Below the pieces are notes generated by a model. The model had not been told where the DNA came from and ran no database searches. It saw only the letters and a program-made list of their open reading frames with translations. Shown piece by piece: positions 52,361 through 61,424 of a stretch of 64,000 nt of DNA (positions are counted from its first letter, which is position 1; the number at the start of each line of letters is the position of its first letter). The translations under genes were made by a program, and so were the position numbers. This stretch comes from Hominenteromicrobium mulieris (GTDB lineage Bacteria > Bacillota > Clostridia > Oscillospirales > Acutalibacteraceae). The stretch lies in assembly GCF_020687165.1 (NCBI RefSeq), contig NZ_JAJEQC010000006.1; one strand, written 5' to 3'.

Positions 52361-53272
52361 ATGGAGAAATTCACCTCTAAAAATTTTAAAATTTTAATGA
52401 TCGCGGTTGTCATTCTGCTCGGCGTGCTCGTGTACGGCTTAAACGCCGGAACATCCGTGTTCTCAAACGTGTTCGGCACGGTATCCGCACCGCTGCTCAC
52501 GGCGGGGACGAATACTACCGAGGGCGCAAAGGAGTTTTTAAATTTGGACGGCATGTCCAAAGAGGAGCTTAAAGCGCTGTACAACGACCTTTCGGAGGAA
52601 AATCAGAAGCTGCGCGAACAACTCGTGGATTACTACACTTTAAAAGATGAGAATGCTTCGTATGAAAATATCCTCTCCGTCAAAAAAGCCATGCCCGACC
52701 TGCAATTAGCCGCGGGAAGCGTCGTAGGGCGCGACCCGAACGATGTGTTCGGTGATTTCACCATCAACTGCGGCAGCCTTGCGGGCGTGTCCGTCGGCGA
52801 TGCCGTCATCACGGAAACGGGCGTCGTGGGCGTTGTGGAGGAGGTCTACGCCGCGTCAAGCCGCGTGCGGTCGATTTTATCCGAAAAGACGCAGATCGGC
52901 GCCACGGATAAATCATGCAAGGAAAGCGGCGTCGTCACAAGCGACATCCAGTTCGCAAACAGCGGCAAGGTAAAAATGCTGTACCTTACAAGAGATACCG
53001 AGGTGCAGCCGGGCTCCATCATTACCACGAGCGGCGCGGGCGGCGTGTTTCCGGGCGATTTGCTCATCGGGCGTGTGGACAGTGTGGAGCGCAGCAACGC
53101 GGATTCCTCGTACTATGCCATTTTGACCCCATACGTGGATGTAACCGAGGTGACGGACGTCTTCGTCGTGACGGATTTCGACGGCAAGGGCGACGTTACA
53201 ACCGGCTTGCCGGAGACGAATAACAAAGATGAAGAAGACCCCGCGCAGACCGCAAGCAAGGGAAATGAATAA
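52361..53272 (+). CDS. mreC: Rod shape-determining protein MreC
   Basis: Scaffold in the elongasome that activates PBP2. The 303-residue protein has an N-terminal membrane segment (about residues 7-27), a coiled coil at about 60-95 (SKEELKALYNDLSEENQKLREQ) and a beta-rich outside domain with AGSVVGRDPNDVFGDFTINCGS and GVVGVVEEVYAASSRVRSIL. An acidic low-order tail follows. I use the ATG at 52361. A GTG 9 bases earlier is possible. Confidence 0.93.
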   Translation: MEKFTSKNFKILMIAVVILLGVLVYGLNAGTSVFSNVFGTVSAPLLTAGTNTTEGAKEFLNLDGMSKEELKALYNDLSEENQKLREQLVDYYTLKDENASYENILSVKKAMPDLQLAAGSVVGRDPNDVFGDFTINCGSLAGVSVGDAVITETGVVGVVEEVYAASSRVRSILSEKTQIGATDKSCKESGVVTSDIQFANSGKVKMLYLTRDTEVQPGSIITTSGAGGVFPGDLLIGRVDSVERSNADSSYYAILTPYVDVTEVTDVFVVTDFDGKGDVTTGLPETNNKDEEDPAQTASKGNE

Positions 53273-53287
53273 AAGGAGTGAACAGCT

Positions 53288-53842
53288 GTGCCGAACCGCA
53301 AAAAATGGATACGCTATGTCTTGTATGCGGTCGAGATCCTGCTGCTGTTCCTGTTACAGGATACACCGGGGCTGCTGCCGCAGATCATGGGCGTAAAACC
53401 GCTTCCGGTGCTCTCTGCCGCGCTCACCATTGCCATGGTGGAGGCGTGCACACCCGCTATGGCGTTCGGCATGTACGCCGGGTTTCTTGCCGATATCGGT
53501 AGCGGGGCTGTGTTCGGGTATCACGCGCTCACGTTCGGCGTGCTGTGCTTTTTGCTGAGCGGTCTGTGCGGCACCAGAATTCAAATTCAGCTTTTCACAT
53601 CGGTATTGATGGGTCTGTGGAGCTGTGCCGTCGCCGTTTTGCTCGATTGGCTCGCGCTGTACGTTGCAGCCGGGTATTCACTGACGCTGTACGCGCTCGT
53701 CACAAAGTATCTGCCCATCTATTTTTACACGCTTTTAACGATACCCGCGTGCTACGGTTTGCAGGCGTGGGTGCGAAAGCCCCGCGTGCGCAGCGCCATA
53801 CGGCGGCGCAGGTCAAAGCTGCATAAGCTGCAAAAAATTTAA
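53288..53842 (+). CDS. mreD: Rod shape-determining protein MreD
   Basis: Small membrane partner of MreC. The 184-residue protein has about five membrane segments and ends in a basic tail (RKPRVRSAIRRRRSKLHK). FGMYAGFLADIGSGAVFGYHAL is the typical MreD loop. It starts with GTG at 53288, with AAAAGGAG 9 bases upstream, 15 bases after mreC. Confidence 0.9.
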   Translation: MPNRKKWIRYVLYAVEILLLFLLQDTPGLLPQIMGVKPLPVLSAALTIAMVEACTPAMAFGMYAGFLADIGSGAVFGYHALTFGVLCFLLSGLCGTRIQIQLFTSVLMGLWSCAVAVLLDWLALYVAAGYSLTLYALVTKYLPIYFYTLLTIPACYGLQAWVRKPRVRSAIRRRRSKLHKLQKI

Positions 53843-53868
53843 GTTTTCAACGAAGGGAGACGACAGCT

Positions 53869-55926
53869 GTGAAAAAAGGACGCGGCCGCTATATTTTCTG
53901 CGGCGTTATGCTTGCTGCCGTCTTTCTTTTGTATATCGGGCGGCTTGCCCAGTGGCAGCTTTTAGAGGGCAGCACGTTTGAAGAGGAGGCCGTACAGTCC
54001 TCCGCGACGTACTTAAAGCTCACCGGCACGCGCGGCGAAATTTTGGACTGTAACGGAAACGTGCTCGCAGGCAACCGCTCCGTGTATAATGCCATATACA
54101 GTCGTCTTTCCGGCAGCAATGAAACGCGCAATGCCGTCGTTTTGGAGGCTGTAAAGCTGCTCGAAACGCTGAACGTCCCGTGGACGGATCTCCTTCCCAT
54201 CGAAATCAAATCGGGCAAATATCAGTTTAAAACCAAAATGACCGCCGAGATCGAAACGCTGAAAAGCGAAGACATCTTAGACTTACCCTCGAGCGCTACG
54301 GCAGACGAGTGCATGGAATCGCTCATCGAGCGGTATGACCTCGAAGCCTATACAAGCCCCGAAAACATCCGCCGCATCGCGTCCGTGCGCTACGGCATGG
54401 AGCGCGCGTATTTCAGCCGTACGAACCCGTTCGTGCTCGCAAAAGATATTTCCATCGAAACGGTGGAGCTCTTAAGTGAGCGCAGCGTAGATTTGCCGGG
54501 TATTGAAACGCAGGTGGAGCAGACGCGCGAATACCCGGAGGGCGATTTGGCCCCGCATATCGTCGGCACGCTGGGTGCCATTTCGCAGGAGCAGTACGAT
54601 GCCGCCGAGGAAGCGGGCAACACGTATTCCGCCTCAAACGTTTCCGGCTATTCCTATACGGATACCGTCGGCCAAAGCGGCATTGAGAGCGTGTTCGAGT
54701 CTACCCTGCGCGGCAAAAACGGCAAAGAGAGCGTCACAACGGATGCTACCGGCAAAGTGACCTCCACCACCGTGACGGAGCCGCCGGAAGCGGGCGACTC
54801 CGTGTGGCTTACCATAGACAGCAATGTGCAGCGCGCGGCCGTAAACGCGCTCGCCGAGCAGATTGAAGCGAAGCCGACCGAAGACTGCGAGGCCGGTGCG
54901 GTTGTCGCCTTGGACGTGAACACCGGCGGCATCATCGCCAGCGCGACCTACCCGAATTTCGACCTTGAAAAGTACAATACGGACGATGCGTATTTGACGC
55001 AGCTTTATGCGGACGAAAGCCAGCCGCTTTTCAACCGTGCATTAAACGGCATCTTTACGCCGGGTTCCGTTTTTAAGCCCCTTGTCGCCTTGGCGGCGCT
55101 GGAGGAAGGCGTCATCACGCCGACCTCTCACCCCGTGAACTGCGACGGCGCGTACCACTATTATGCGCCGGATTACGAACCGGGCTGCCTCGGCGTGCAC
55201 GGCGAGGTGGATGTGTACGGCGCCATCCGCAACTCCTGCAACGCGTTTTTCTTTGACGTGGGCCGCATGCTGACCATCCACAAAATGCACACGTATGCAG
55301 AGCTGTTCGCTCTCGGAGAAAAGACCGGGTGCGAATTGAACGAGAGCGCGGGCATCATGTCCGACCCCAAAACGTATACGGAGCGCCACGGCGCAAATTG
55401 GTATGACGGCCTCACCATTCAGGCGGCCATCGGCCAGTGCGACGATATGTTCACGCCGATCGAGCTTGCGGAATACTGCGCCATGATCGCAAACGGCGGC
55501 ACGCGCTACAAAACGCATTTCTTAAATAAAGTCACGGACTACGACCGCGCGGTGGAAAAAGAGACCGCAGAGCCGGAGGTCGTATTACAGGCGGAGATTG
55601 AAGACGAATATTTCAAGGTCGTGCGCGAGGGCATGCGGCAGGTGTGCACAGAGGGCACGGCGGCCTCGACCTTTTCGGATTTCGGCATTGCCGTTGCGGG
55701 CAAGACCGGCACGGCGGAAAACGCCGACCATTCCGATAACCTGACGTTCATCGGCTTTGCGCCGTACGAGAACCCGGAGATTGCCGTGGCGGTCGTCATC
55801 GAATACGGCGGCAAGGGCGATGCCGCAAAAGAGACGGCAAAGGCCGTTTTTGAAGCTTATTTTGCCGAAACGCTCCAAAAGGAGGCAAAAAACGCAGAAA
55901 CCACGGTAACAGAGGGTACGGAATGA
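53869..55926 (+). CDS. mrdA: Penicillin-binding protein 2 (elongation transpeptidase)
   Basis: Class B PBP that cross-links peptidoglycan during elongation with MreBCD and RodA. The 685-residue protein has one membrane segment near residues 8-25, a dimerisation/pedestal domain, and the transpeptidase with SVFK (Ser400 nucleophile), SCN (in RNSCNAFFFDVG) and KTG (in VAGKTGTAEN). It starts with GTG at 53869. No rodA follows, although rodA is often here in related genomes. A weak terminator-like hairpin lies near 55960-55985. Confidence 0.94.
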   Translation: MKKGRGRYIFCGVMLAAVFLLYIGRLAQWQLLEGSTFEEEAVQSSATYLKLTGTRGEILDCNGNVLAGNRSVYNAIYSRLSGSNETRNAVVLEAVKLLETLNVPWTDLLPIEIKSGKYQFKTKMTAEIETLKSEDILDLPSSATADECMESLIERYDLEAYTSPENIRRIASVRYGMERAYFSRTNPFVLAKDISIETVELLSERSVDLPGIETQVEQTREYPEGDLAPHIVGTLGAISQEQYDAAEEAGNTYSASNVSGYSYTDTVGQSGIESVFESTLRGKNGKESVTTDATGKVTSTTVTEPPEAGDSVWLTIDSNVQRAAVNALAEQIEAKPTEDCEAGAVVALDVNTGGIIASATYPNFDLEKYNTDDAYLTQLYADESQPLFNRALNGIFTPGSVFKPLVALAALEEGVITPTSHPVNCDGAYHYYAPDYEPGCLGVHGEVDVYGAIRNSCNAFFFDVGRMLTIHKMHTYAELFALGEKTGCELNESAGIMSDPKTYTERHGANWYDGLTIQAAIGQCDDMFTPIELAEYCAMIANGGTRYKTHFLNKVTDYDRAVEKETAEPEVVLQAEIEDEYFKVVREGMRQVCTEGTAASTFSDFGIAVAGKTGTAENADHSDNLTFIGFAPYENPEIAVAVVIEYGGKGDAAKETAKAVFEAYFAETLQKEAKNAETTVTEGTE

Positions 55927-56020
55927 CGCGTGCTTAGGGAGGATATTTGTCTGCTTCGACAAAAAAACCGCCGTGTTTTTGTCTCGCTGTGATAAAATTG
56001 CGGTATAGCCATTTTTACTT

Positions 56021-56049
56021 TTGACTACCGTGCATTTTTGTGTTATCAT
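56021..56049 (+). promoter_or_regulatory. Promoter of the MinD-like gene
   Basis: TTGACT (56021-56026), 17 bases, TATCAT (56044-56049) with a TGT extension (TGTTATCAT), 20 bases before the ATG. This suggests that minD is separate from the mre-pbp2 unit. Confidence 0.65.
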
Positions 56050-56068
56050 GTTTAATGAGGTATTATCT

Positions 56069-56824
56069 ATGGGTACTGCTATTGTTGTCACATCGGGAAA
56101 AGGCGGCGTGGGAAAATCCACCGTTTCGCTTGGGCTGGCTTCTCAGTTTGCGGCGGGCGGCGAACGCGTTCTGCTTTTGGATTGTGACGCGGGCCTGCGC
56201 AGTCTGGACCGTATGACCGGCACAGAGGAAGCGCTCGTGTTCGACAGTTCGGACGTTGTGGCAGGGCGCTGCGCGCCTGCGGATGCGATTTACCCGTGCG
56301 TGACCATGCCCGGCGTGTCTTTAATGCCTGCCCCGGCAAGCGGCGAAGATCTTGTGCCGGAACGCGTCATGCTCAGACTCGTTCCGCTTTTAAAGCGCTA
56401 TTTTGACCGCGTGATCCTTGATTCTCCCGCGGGCGTGGGGCGTGGCTTCCGCGCGGCGGCAGCGGCGGCGGACTGCGCGCTTATTGTGTGCAACTCGGAC
56501 CCCGTGTGTATCCGCGATGCATCCATCGTGCGCAGGCTTTTAACAGAGCTTGAGGTACCGCAGCAGCGGCTCGTCATCAATCGCTTTAACGCCGAATATT
56601 TCGGCAGCCTTTCCGCCGGGCGGGAAGACGCCGGCGGCCTGCGCGACCTCGATGATGTCATCGACCAAAGCGGCGTGCGGCTCATCGGCATCGTACCCGA
56701 AGATAGACAAATGACGGCTGCTTTTCAGCGTGGCTGCGTGCCGGCGGATGACCTGCCCGGCATGACGGCGCTTTCCCGCATAGCGGCACGCATGAACGGT
56801 GTTTCGGTTCCCTTATCGTTGTGA
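56069..56824 (+). CDS. MinD/ParA-family ATPase
   Basis: A 251-residue P-loop ATPase with the deviant Walker A KGGVGKST near residue 10, DCDAGLRSLD (Walker A', MinD-like) and VILDSPAGVG (switch II). This places it with MinD, which recruits the division inhibitor MinC to the poles. The C-terminus (LSRIAARMNGVSVPLSL) is only weakly amphipathic and lacks the Lys/Phe-rich membrane helix usual in MinD. Neither minC nor minE is adjacent, so a different ParA-like role is possible. It starts at 56069, with TGAGG upstream, and is followed by mgsA. Confidence 0.75.
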   Translation: MGTAIVVTSGKGGVGKSTVSLGLASQFAAGGERVLLLDCDAGLRSLDRMTGTEEALVFDSSDVVAGRCAPADAIYPCVTMPGVSLMPAPASGEDLVPERVMLRLVPLLKRYFDRVILDSPAGVGRGFRAAAAAADCALIVCNSDPVCIRDASIVRRLLTELEVPQQRLVINRFNAEYFGSLSAGREDAGGLRDLDDVIDQSGVRLIGIVPEDRQMTAAFQRGCVPADDLPGMTALSRIAARMNGVSVPLSL

Positions 56825-56869
56825 CATTTGGGATAGGGGCCGAATAATTATAAACAGGGAGGAATTTTC

Positions 56870-57268
56870 ATGAATATCGCGCTTACGGCGCATGACGCAA
56901 AAAAAGAGCTTATGGTACAGTTCTGCATCGCTTACTGCGGCATCCTGAGCCGGCATAATCTCTGTGCGACCGGCACTACCGGTAAGCTTGTAGAGGAAGC
57001 AACCGGTCTTTCGGTCCACCGCTTTTTAAGCGGCCCACAGGGCGGCGATCAGCAGATTGCGGCGCGTATCTCCTGCAACGAGATCGACCTTTTGCTGTAC
57101 TTCCGCGACCCCATGCAGAAGCAGGCACTGGAGCCGCACGATAAAAACCTGCTCCGTCTCTGCGACCTGAATAACATTCCCGTGGCGACGAACATCGCAA
57201 CGGCAGAGGTGCTTATCCATGGTCTCGAGCGCGGCGACCTCGATTGGCGCGAGATTGTAAAGCTGTAA
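56870..57268 (+). CDS. mgsA: Methylglyoxal synthase
   Basis: Turns dihydroxyacetone phosphate into methylglyoxal and phosphate, a bypass that frees phosphate under sugar-phosphate stress. The 132-residue protein has TAHDAKKELM at the N-terminus, TGTTGKLV (phosphate loop) and GPQGGDQQIAARI with catalytic Asp60, then LLLYFRDP. GGGAGGAA lies before the ATG. The T-box leader starts right after its stop. Confidence 0.95.
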   Translation: MNIALTAHDAKKELMVQFCIAYCGILSRHNLCATGTTGKLVEEATGLSVHRFLSGPQGGDQQIAARISCNEIDLLLYFRDPMQKQALEPHDKNLLRLCDLNNIPVATNIATAEVLIHGLERGDLDWREIVKL

Positions 57269-57299
57269 ATTTAAAACCAAAGCGTATGCTTTGAAAATA

Positions 57300-57531
57300 C
57301 ACCGGCATTGACCGGGAAGAGTATCTGCTATGGGGCACAAAACAGAGAGCGCCGCAAATGCTGAGAGCGGCGCGTGCATCCGGCAGAGAAAGACACCCGT
57401 GAGCCGCACGAAAGTGCGTTTTCCGCGTTAAGGAAAGAAAGGGGAGGGGAAGTTTTCGCTTTTTCTCCCGAAAAAGGGTGGCACCACGAACCTGTTTCGT
57501 CCCTTATCCGTTTTGGGTAAGGGCTTTTTTA
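57300..57531 (+). ncRNA. T-box riboswitch controlling hisS-aspS, reading as tRNA-Asp specific
   Basis: Stem I has a lower helix (CGGG 57313-57316 with CCCG 57396-57399), a specifier loop (AAGAGTA on the 5' side, GAAAGACA on the 3' side, 57388-57395) and an upper helix (TCTGC 57324-57328 with GCAGA 57383-57387). The AG-rich distal part is at 57340-57370. The T-box element AGGGTGGCACCACG lies near 57475-57488, and its bulge TGGC is at 57479-57482. In the loop GAC (57392-57394) is followed by A, the usual specifier position. TGGC pairs with a GCCA tRNA end, and bacterial tRNA-Asp has G73. Uncharged tRNA-Asp would favour antitermination. Confidence 0.85.
57501..57530 (+). terminator. T-box terminator
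   Basis: CCCTTATCC with GGGTAAGGG (one G-U pair), then CTTTTTT. It is the off-state of the riboswitch, 28 bases before the hisS ATG. Confidence 0.85.
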
Positions 57532-57557
57532 TTTTTCATGAATGAGAGGGATATTTT

Positions 57558-58856
57558 ATGGAATTGATCACAAAAGCGCCTAAGGGCACCGTGGATATCA
57601 TTCCGGGTGAATCCGAAAAATGGTCGCTTGTGGAAGCCGTTATGACGGATGAAGCGGAACTGAACGGCTTTTCCGAGATCCGCACCCCGGTGTTTGAGCA
57701 CACCGAGCTCTTCCTGCGCTCTGTCGGCGACACCACCGACGTGGTGGAAAAGCAGATGTACACGTTTGAAGATAAGGGCGGCCGCTCCATTACGCTGCGC
57801 CCGGAGGGCACGGCGGGCGCCGTGCGCGCCATGCTGGAAAACGGCCTGTATAACGGAGGTTACCCGGTAAAGCTCTACTATAAGACCTCCTGCTACCGCT
57901 ACGAAAAGCCGCAGGCAGGCCGTCTGCGCGAGCTGCATCAGTTCGGCGTGGAGATGTTCGGCACCGCAGAACCGGCGGCGGACGCACAGGTCATCGCTAT
58001 GGCCATGTCCATTTTCAATCGCCTCGGCCTTGCCGATGACATTGAGGTCTCTATCAACTCCATCGGCTGCCCCACCTGCCGCGCAGAGTACAGAAAGGCG
58101 CTGAGAACGTATTTCGAGGGCTATAAGAATCAGCTCTGCGAGACCTGCAATTCCCGCTTGGAGCGCAACCCCATGCGTATTCTGGACTGCAAAAGCCCCG
58201 TTTGCGGTGAGATTGCCAAGGGTGCGCCGAAGAACACGGATTATCTCTGCGACGACTGCCGTGCGCACTTTGAAAAGGTGCAGACGCTGCTGAAATCTAT
58301 CAATATTCCGTTTTCCATCGATCCCGGCCTCGTCCGCGGTCTCGATTACTATACCCGCACCGTGTTTGAGTTCCCTTCGAAGCGCTTCGGCTTTGCGCTC
58401 GGCGGCGGCGGACGCTACGACGGCCTCGTGGAGGAAGTCGGCGGCAAGCCCACACCGGCACTCGGCTTCGGTCTCGGTCTTGACCGCATTCTGATGGCGA
58501 TGAACGAGATGGGCGCAGACTTCGGAAATGACGCAAAGTGCGAGGTCTACATCGCGTCTCTGGGTGAAGCGGCGCAGATGAAGGCGTTCCAGCTCACCGA
58601 AAAAATGCACAGCTGCGGCATCGCGGCAGACTGCGACCTGTGTGCACGCGGTCTGAAAGCCCAGATGAAATACGCCGACAAAATCGGCGCGCAGTACAGC
58701 ATCGTCCTCGGCGACGATGAGATCGCAAACGGCGAAGCCGTGCTTAAAAACATGAAGACGGGCGAAAAGAAGAAGATCTCCCTCAACGATGACTTTGTTG
58801 ATACGTACATCACGGCCGTCACCGAACAGGAAGACGCCATGCCCATCACATTTTAA
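57558..58856 (+). CDS. hisS: Histidyl-tRNA synthetase
   Basis: Charges tRNA-His. The 432-residue class II synthetase shows motif 2 in YKTSCYRYEKPQAGRLRELHQFG and the His-A box LVRGLDYYTRTVFEF. Motif 3 is in LGFGLGLDRILMAM, followed by a C-terminal anticodon-binding domain. A cysteine-rich insertion with CPTCRAEYRK, CETCNSRLERNP and CDDCRAHF lies in the middle, as in many bacterial HisS. A GAGAGGGA site lies before the ATG. It is first gene behind the T-box and is followed by aspS after 31 bases. Confidence 0.96.
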   Translation: MELITKAPKGTVDIIPGESEKWSLVEAVMTDEAELNGFSEIRTPVFEHTELFLRSVGDTTDVVEKQMYTFEDKGGRSITLRPEGTAGAVRAMLENGLYNGGYPVKLYYKTSCYRYEKPQAGRLRELHQFGVEMFGTAEPAADAQVIAMAMSIFNRLGLADDIEVSINSIGCPTCRAEYRKALRTYFEGYKNQLCETCNSRLERNPMRILDCKSPVCGEIAKGAPKNTDYLCDDCRAHFEKVQTLLKSINIPFSIDPGLVRGLDYYTRTVFEFPSKRFGFALGGGGRYDGLVEEVGGKPTPALGFGLGLDRILMAMNEMGADFGNDAKCEVYIASLGEAAQMKAFQLTEKMHSCGIAADCDLCARGLKAQMKYADKIGAQYSIVLGDDEIANGEAVLKNMKTGEKKKISLNDDFVDTYITAVTEQEDAMPITF

Positions 58857-58887
58857 CCGGTCACACTAACGAAAGAGGAAATCAATC

Positions 58888-60669
58888 ATGACACAATCGA
58901 GAACCCATACCTGCGGCGAACTCCGCCTTGCAAACGCAGGCGAGACCGTCACACTGGTCGGCTGGATGGAAAACATCCGCGAAGTCGGCAATAACTTTGC
59001 GTTTTTGGTGCTGCGCGATTTCTACGGCACCACGCAGGTCGTCATCGAAAACGAAGAGATGATGAACATTGTAAAGCCCCTCAATAAGGAATCCACGATT
59101 TCCGTTACGGGCATCGTGCGCGAGCGCACCAGCAAAAACCCGAAGCTCCCCACCGGCGACATCGAGATCGCGCCGACGGAGATCACCGTGCTCGGCCGCT
59201 GCCGTTATAACGAGCTGCCGTTCGAGATCAACCATTCCCGCGAAGCGGACGAGAGCCAGCGTTTAAAATACCGCTATCTCGACCTGCGTAATCCGGAAGT
59301 GAAAGCCAACATCATCCTGCGCTGCAACGTTGTTTCCGCTCTGCGCACCGCTATGACGGAGCACGGCTTTTTAGAGATCACCACGCCGATCCTCACGGCT
59401 TCTTCGCCGGAGGGCGCGCGCGATTACCTCGTCCCGGCGCGTAAGCACCCGGGCAAGTTCTACGCCCTGCCGCAGGCGCCGCAGCAATTTAAGCAGCTCC
59501 TCATGACCGCGGGCTTTGACCGCTACTTCCAGATCGCACCGTGCTTCCGCGACGAGGATGCGCGCGGCGACCGTTCTCCGGGCGAATTCTACCAGATGGA
59601 TATGGAAATGGCGTTTGCCTCGCAGGAAGACGTTTTTGCCGTCATCGAAGACGTTCTTCCGCCGATTTTTGCAAAGTACGGCACGTATAACATCGCGTCC
59701 TCCGCACCGTTTGCCCGCATCCCGTACCGTCAGGCCATGGAGGAGTTCGGCTCCGATAAGCCGGACCTGCGCATCGACCTGCGCGTCAAGGACGTTACGG
59801 ACATTCTGCAAAACTGCGGCTTCGGCCCGTTTGAAAACAACATCGTCAAGGCTGTCCCGGTCTCCAACTGCAAGCTTGCCCGCAAGGCGGTCGATAAGCT
59901 CTGCGCAGACGTAGAGGTGCAGGCCGGCCAGAAGCCGTACTGGTTCAAGGTCGATGAATCCGGCGCCATTGCCGGCGGCATCGCAAAGTTTATCAATGCG
60001 GATGAAAAGACCGTGGAAGCCGTCAAATCCGCGCTGTCTCTCGAGCCGAATACGCTCGTGTTCCTCTCCGCAGGCAAGCGTGAGGAGGCCCAGAAGACCG
60101 CAGGCGTCATGCGTCGTATGCTCGGCGCGGCGTGCGAGGGCCACATGGATAAAGAGCGCTACGAGTTCTGCTGGATCGTCGATTTCCCCATGTACGAGAT
60201 CGGCGAGGAATCCGGCGAGCTGGAATTCTGCCACAACCCGTTCTCCATGCCCTCCGGCGGTATGGAAACGCTGCTTAAGGCCGAGCGCGGCGAGATTGAC
60301 CCGCTCGACATTCTGGCAGACCAGTACGACCTCGTTTGCAACGGCGTAGAGCTCTCCTCCGGCGCTGTGCGTAACCATGACCCGGAGATCATGGTTAAGG
60401 CGTTCGAGATGGTACGCCTCGGCGAAGACAATGTAAAGGCGAAGTTCCCGGCCATGTACAACGCATTCTGCTATGGAGCGCCGCCGCACGCCGGCATCGC
60501 CCCGGGCGTAGACCGCATGGTTATGCTGCTCTCCGGCGAAGAATCCATCCGCGAGGTCATCGCGTTCCCGATGAACAAGAGCGCACAGGATGTCATGATG
60601 GACGCACCGTCCAAAGTCACCGAGGCACAGCTCAAAGAGCTGCACATCGCCGTGACGGAAGAAGAGTAA
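58888..60669 (+). CDS. aspS: Aspartyl-tRNA synthetase
   Basis: Charges tRNA-Asp (or both tRNA-Asp and tRNA-Asn). The 593-residue bacterial type has the N-terminal OB anticodon domain (VTLVGWMENIREVGNNFAFLVLRD), class II motif 2 (FQIAPCFRDEDARGDRSPGEFYQMD), the GAD insertion domain in the middle and motif 3 (APGVDRMVMLL). AAAGAGGAAA lies before the ATG. It shares a transcript with hisS behind the T-box. Its stop shares a base with the next ATG (TAATG). Whether it is discriminating cannot be told from sequence. Confidence 0.96.
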   Translation: MTQSRTHTCGELRLANAGETVTLVGWMENIREVGNNFAFLVLRDFYGTTQVVIENEEMMNIVKPLNKESTISVTGIVRERTSKNPKLPTGDIEIAPTEITVLGRCRYNELPFEINHSREADESQRLKYRYLDLRNPEVKANIILRCNVVSALRTAMTEHGFLEITTPILTASSPEGARDYLVPARKHPGKFYALPQAPQQFKQLLMTAGFDRYFQIAPCFRDEDARGDRSPGEFYQMDMEMAFASQEDVFAVIEDVLPPIFAKYGTYNIASSAPFARIPYRQAMEEFGSDKPDLRIDLRVKDVTDILQNCGFGPFENNIVKAVPVSNCKLARKAVDKLCADVEVQAGQKPYWFKVDESGAIAGGIAKFINADEKTVEAVKSALSLEPNTLVFLSAGKREEAQKTAGVMRRMLGAACEGHMDKERYEFCWIVDFPMYEIGEESGELEFCHNPFSMPSGGMETLLKAERGEIDPLDILADQYDLVCNGVELSSGAVRNHDPEIMVKAFEMVRLGEDNVKAKFPAMYNAFCYGAPPHAGIAPGVDRMVMLLSGEESIREVIAFPMNKSAQDVMMDAPSKVTEAQLKELHIAVTEEE

Positions 60670-61274
60670 TGTTCTCTTTAGAACAGAACACGTATAAAAA
60701 CGCGCGGCTCGGCGATACCGATTTCACGGACGCCGAGCTGCGCGGCTATACGTTTGAAAATTGCGACCTGCGCGGCGCGATGTTTTCCGGCGCTTTGCTT
60801 GAAAAATGCCGCTTTTCTGCGTGCGCGTTTGATTTTTCTCGCTTAAACGACGTTTTGGCGCGCGGCTGTTCGTTTGAAAACTGCACGTTTTCGGGCGCAA
60901 GCCTGTTTGTCACCGCGTTTGAGAATTGCCGTGTCTCGGGCTGCTCCTTTGCGGGCGCAGACCTCACCGGCTGGGCCGTGCGCGGCGGCACACTCGAATA
61001 CTGTGTGCTCGATCATTGTCCGCTCAAAAAGCAGGATTTTTCCGGCATCAGTCTGCGCGGTACGAGCTTTGCGGAAGCGGACCTCGAAAAAGCCGATCTT
61101 TCCGGCTGCGACCTTACGGAGACCGTGTTCCGCAATGCGCAGCTGAAAGAATGCGACCTGCGCCGTGCCAAATTTTCGCGCACCGATATCCGCTTTGCAA
61201 AAATGCAGAAAACAAAGATCGATTTGGAGGGCGCGGTGTATCTCGCAGGACTGCTTGGCGCCGTCGTCAACTAA
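60669..61274 (+). CDS. Pentapeptide-repeat protein
   Basis: A 201-residue protein made of A(D/N)LxX-like repeats throughout (FTDAELRGYTFENCDLRGAMF, FAEADLEKADLSGCDL, LKECDLRRAKFSRTDI), which fold into a right-handed quadrilateral helix. There is a short non-repeat end and no signal peptide. The Cys-rich consensus resembles QnrB/McbG-like proteins that mimic DNA and protect gyrase, but many relatives have unknown roles. Its ATG overlaps the aspS stop (TAATG), so translation is coupled to aspS. A link to aspartate charging is not evident. Confidence 0.8.
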   Translation: MFSLEQNTYKNARLGDTDFTDAELRGYTFENCDLRGAMFSGALLEKCRFSACAFDFSRLNDVLARGCSFENCTFSGASLFVTAFENCRVSGCSFAGADLTGWAVRGGTLEYCVLDHCPLKKQDFSGISLRGTSFAEADLEKADLSGCDLTETVFRNAQLKECDLRRAKFSRTDIRFAKMQKTKIDLEGAVYLAGLLGAVVN

Positions 61275-61424
61275 AAAACCGGCAAAAAATTTCGTGAAAA
61301 AACGCGTTTTATTTTGTCAACCGCCGTATGGCGTGCATAGGGCTTATAAACGGGTATAGACGGTGTGCAACCGCGCCGAAATGTGCCCCAAAAACCGTGA
61401 AAAAACGCCATGAAATCACAAGTT

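Noticed and set aside
57392..57396. The T-box as histidine-specific through CAC.
   Set aside because: CAC would use the first base of the lower helix. The TGGC bulge does not fit the C73 end of bacterial tRNA-His. GAC fits both tests.
57330..57431. A 33-codon ORF (MGHKTESAANAESG...) inside the T-box leader.
   Set aside because: It covers the paired arms of stem I and has no ribosome site. The sequence is explained fully by the riboswitch fold.
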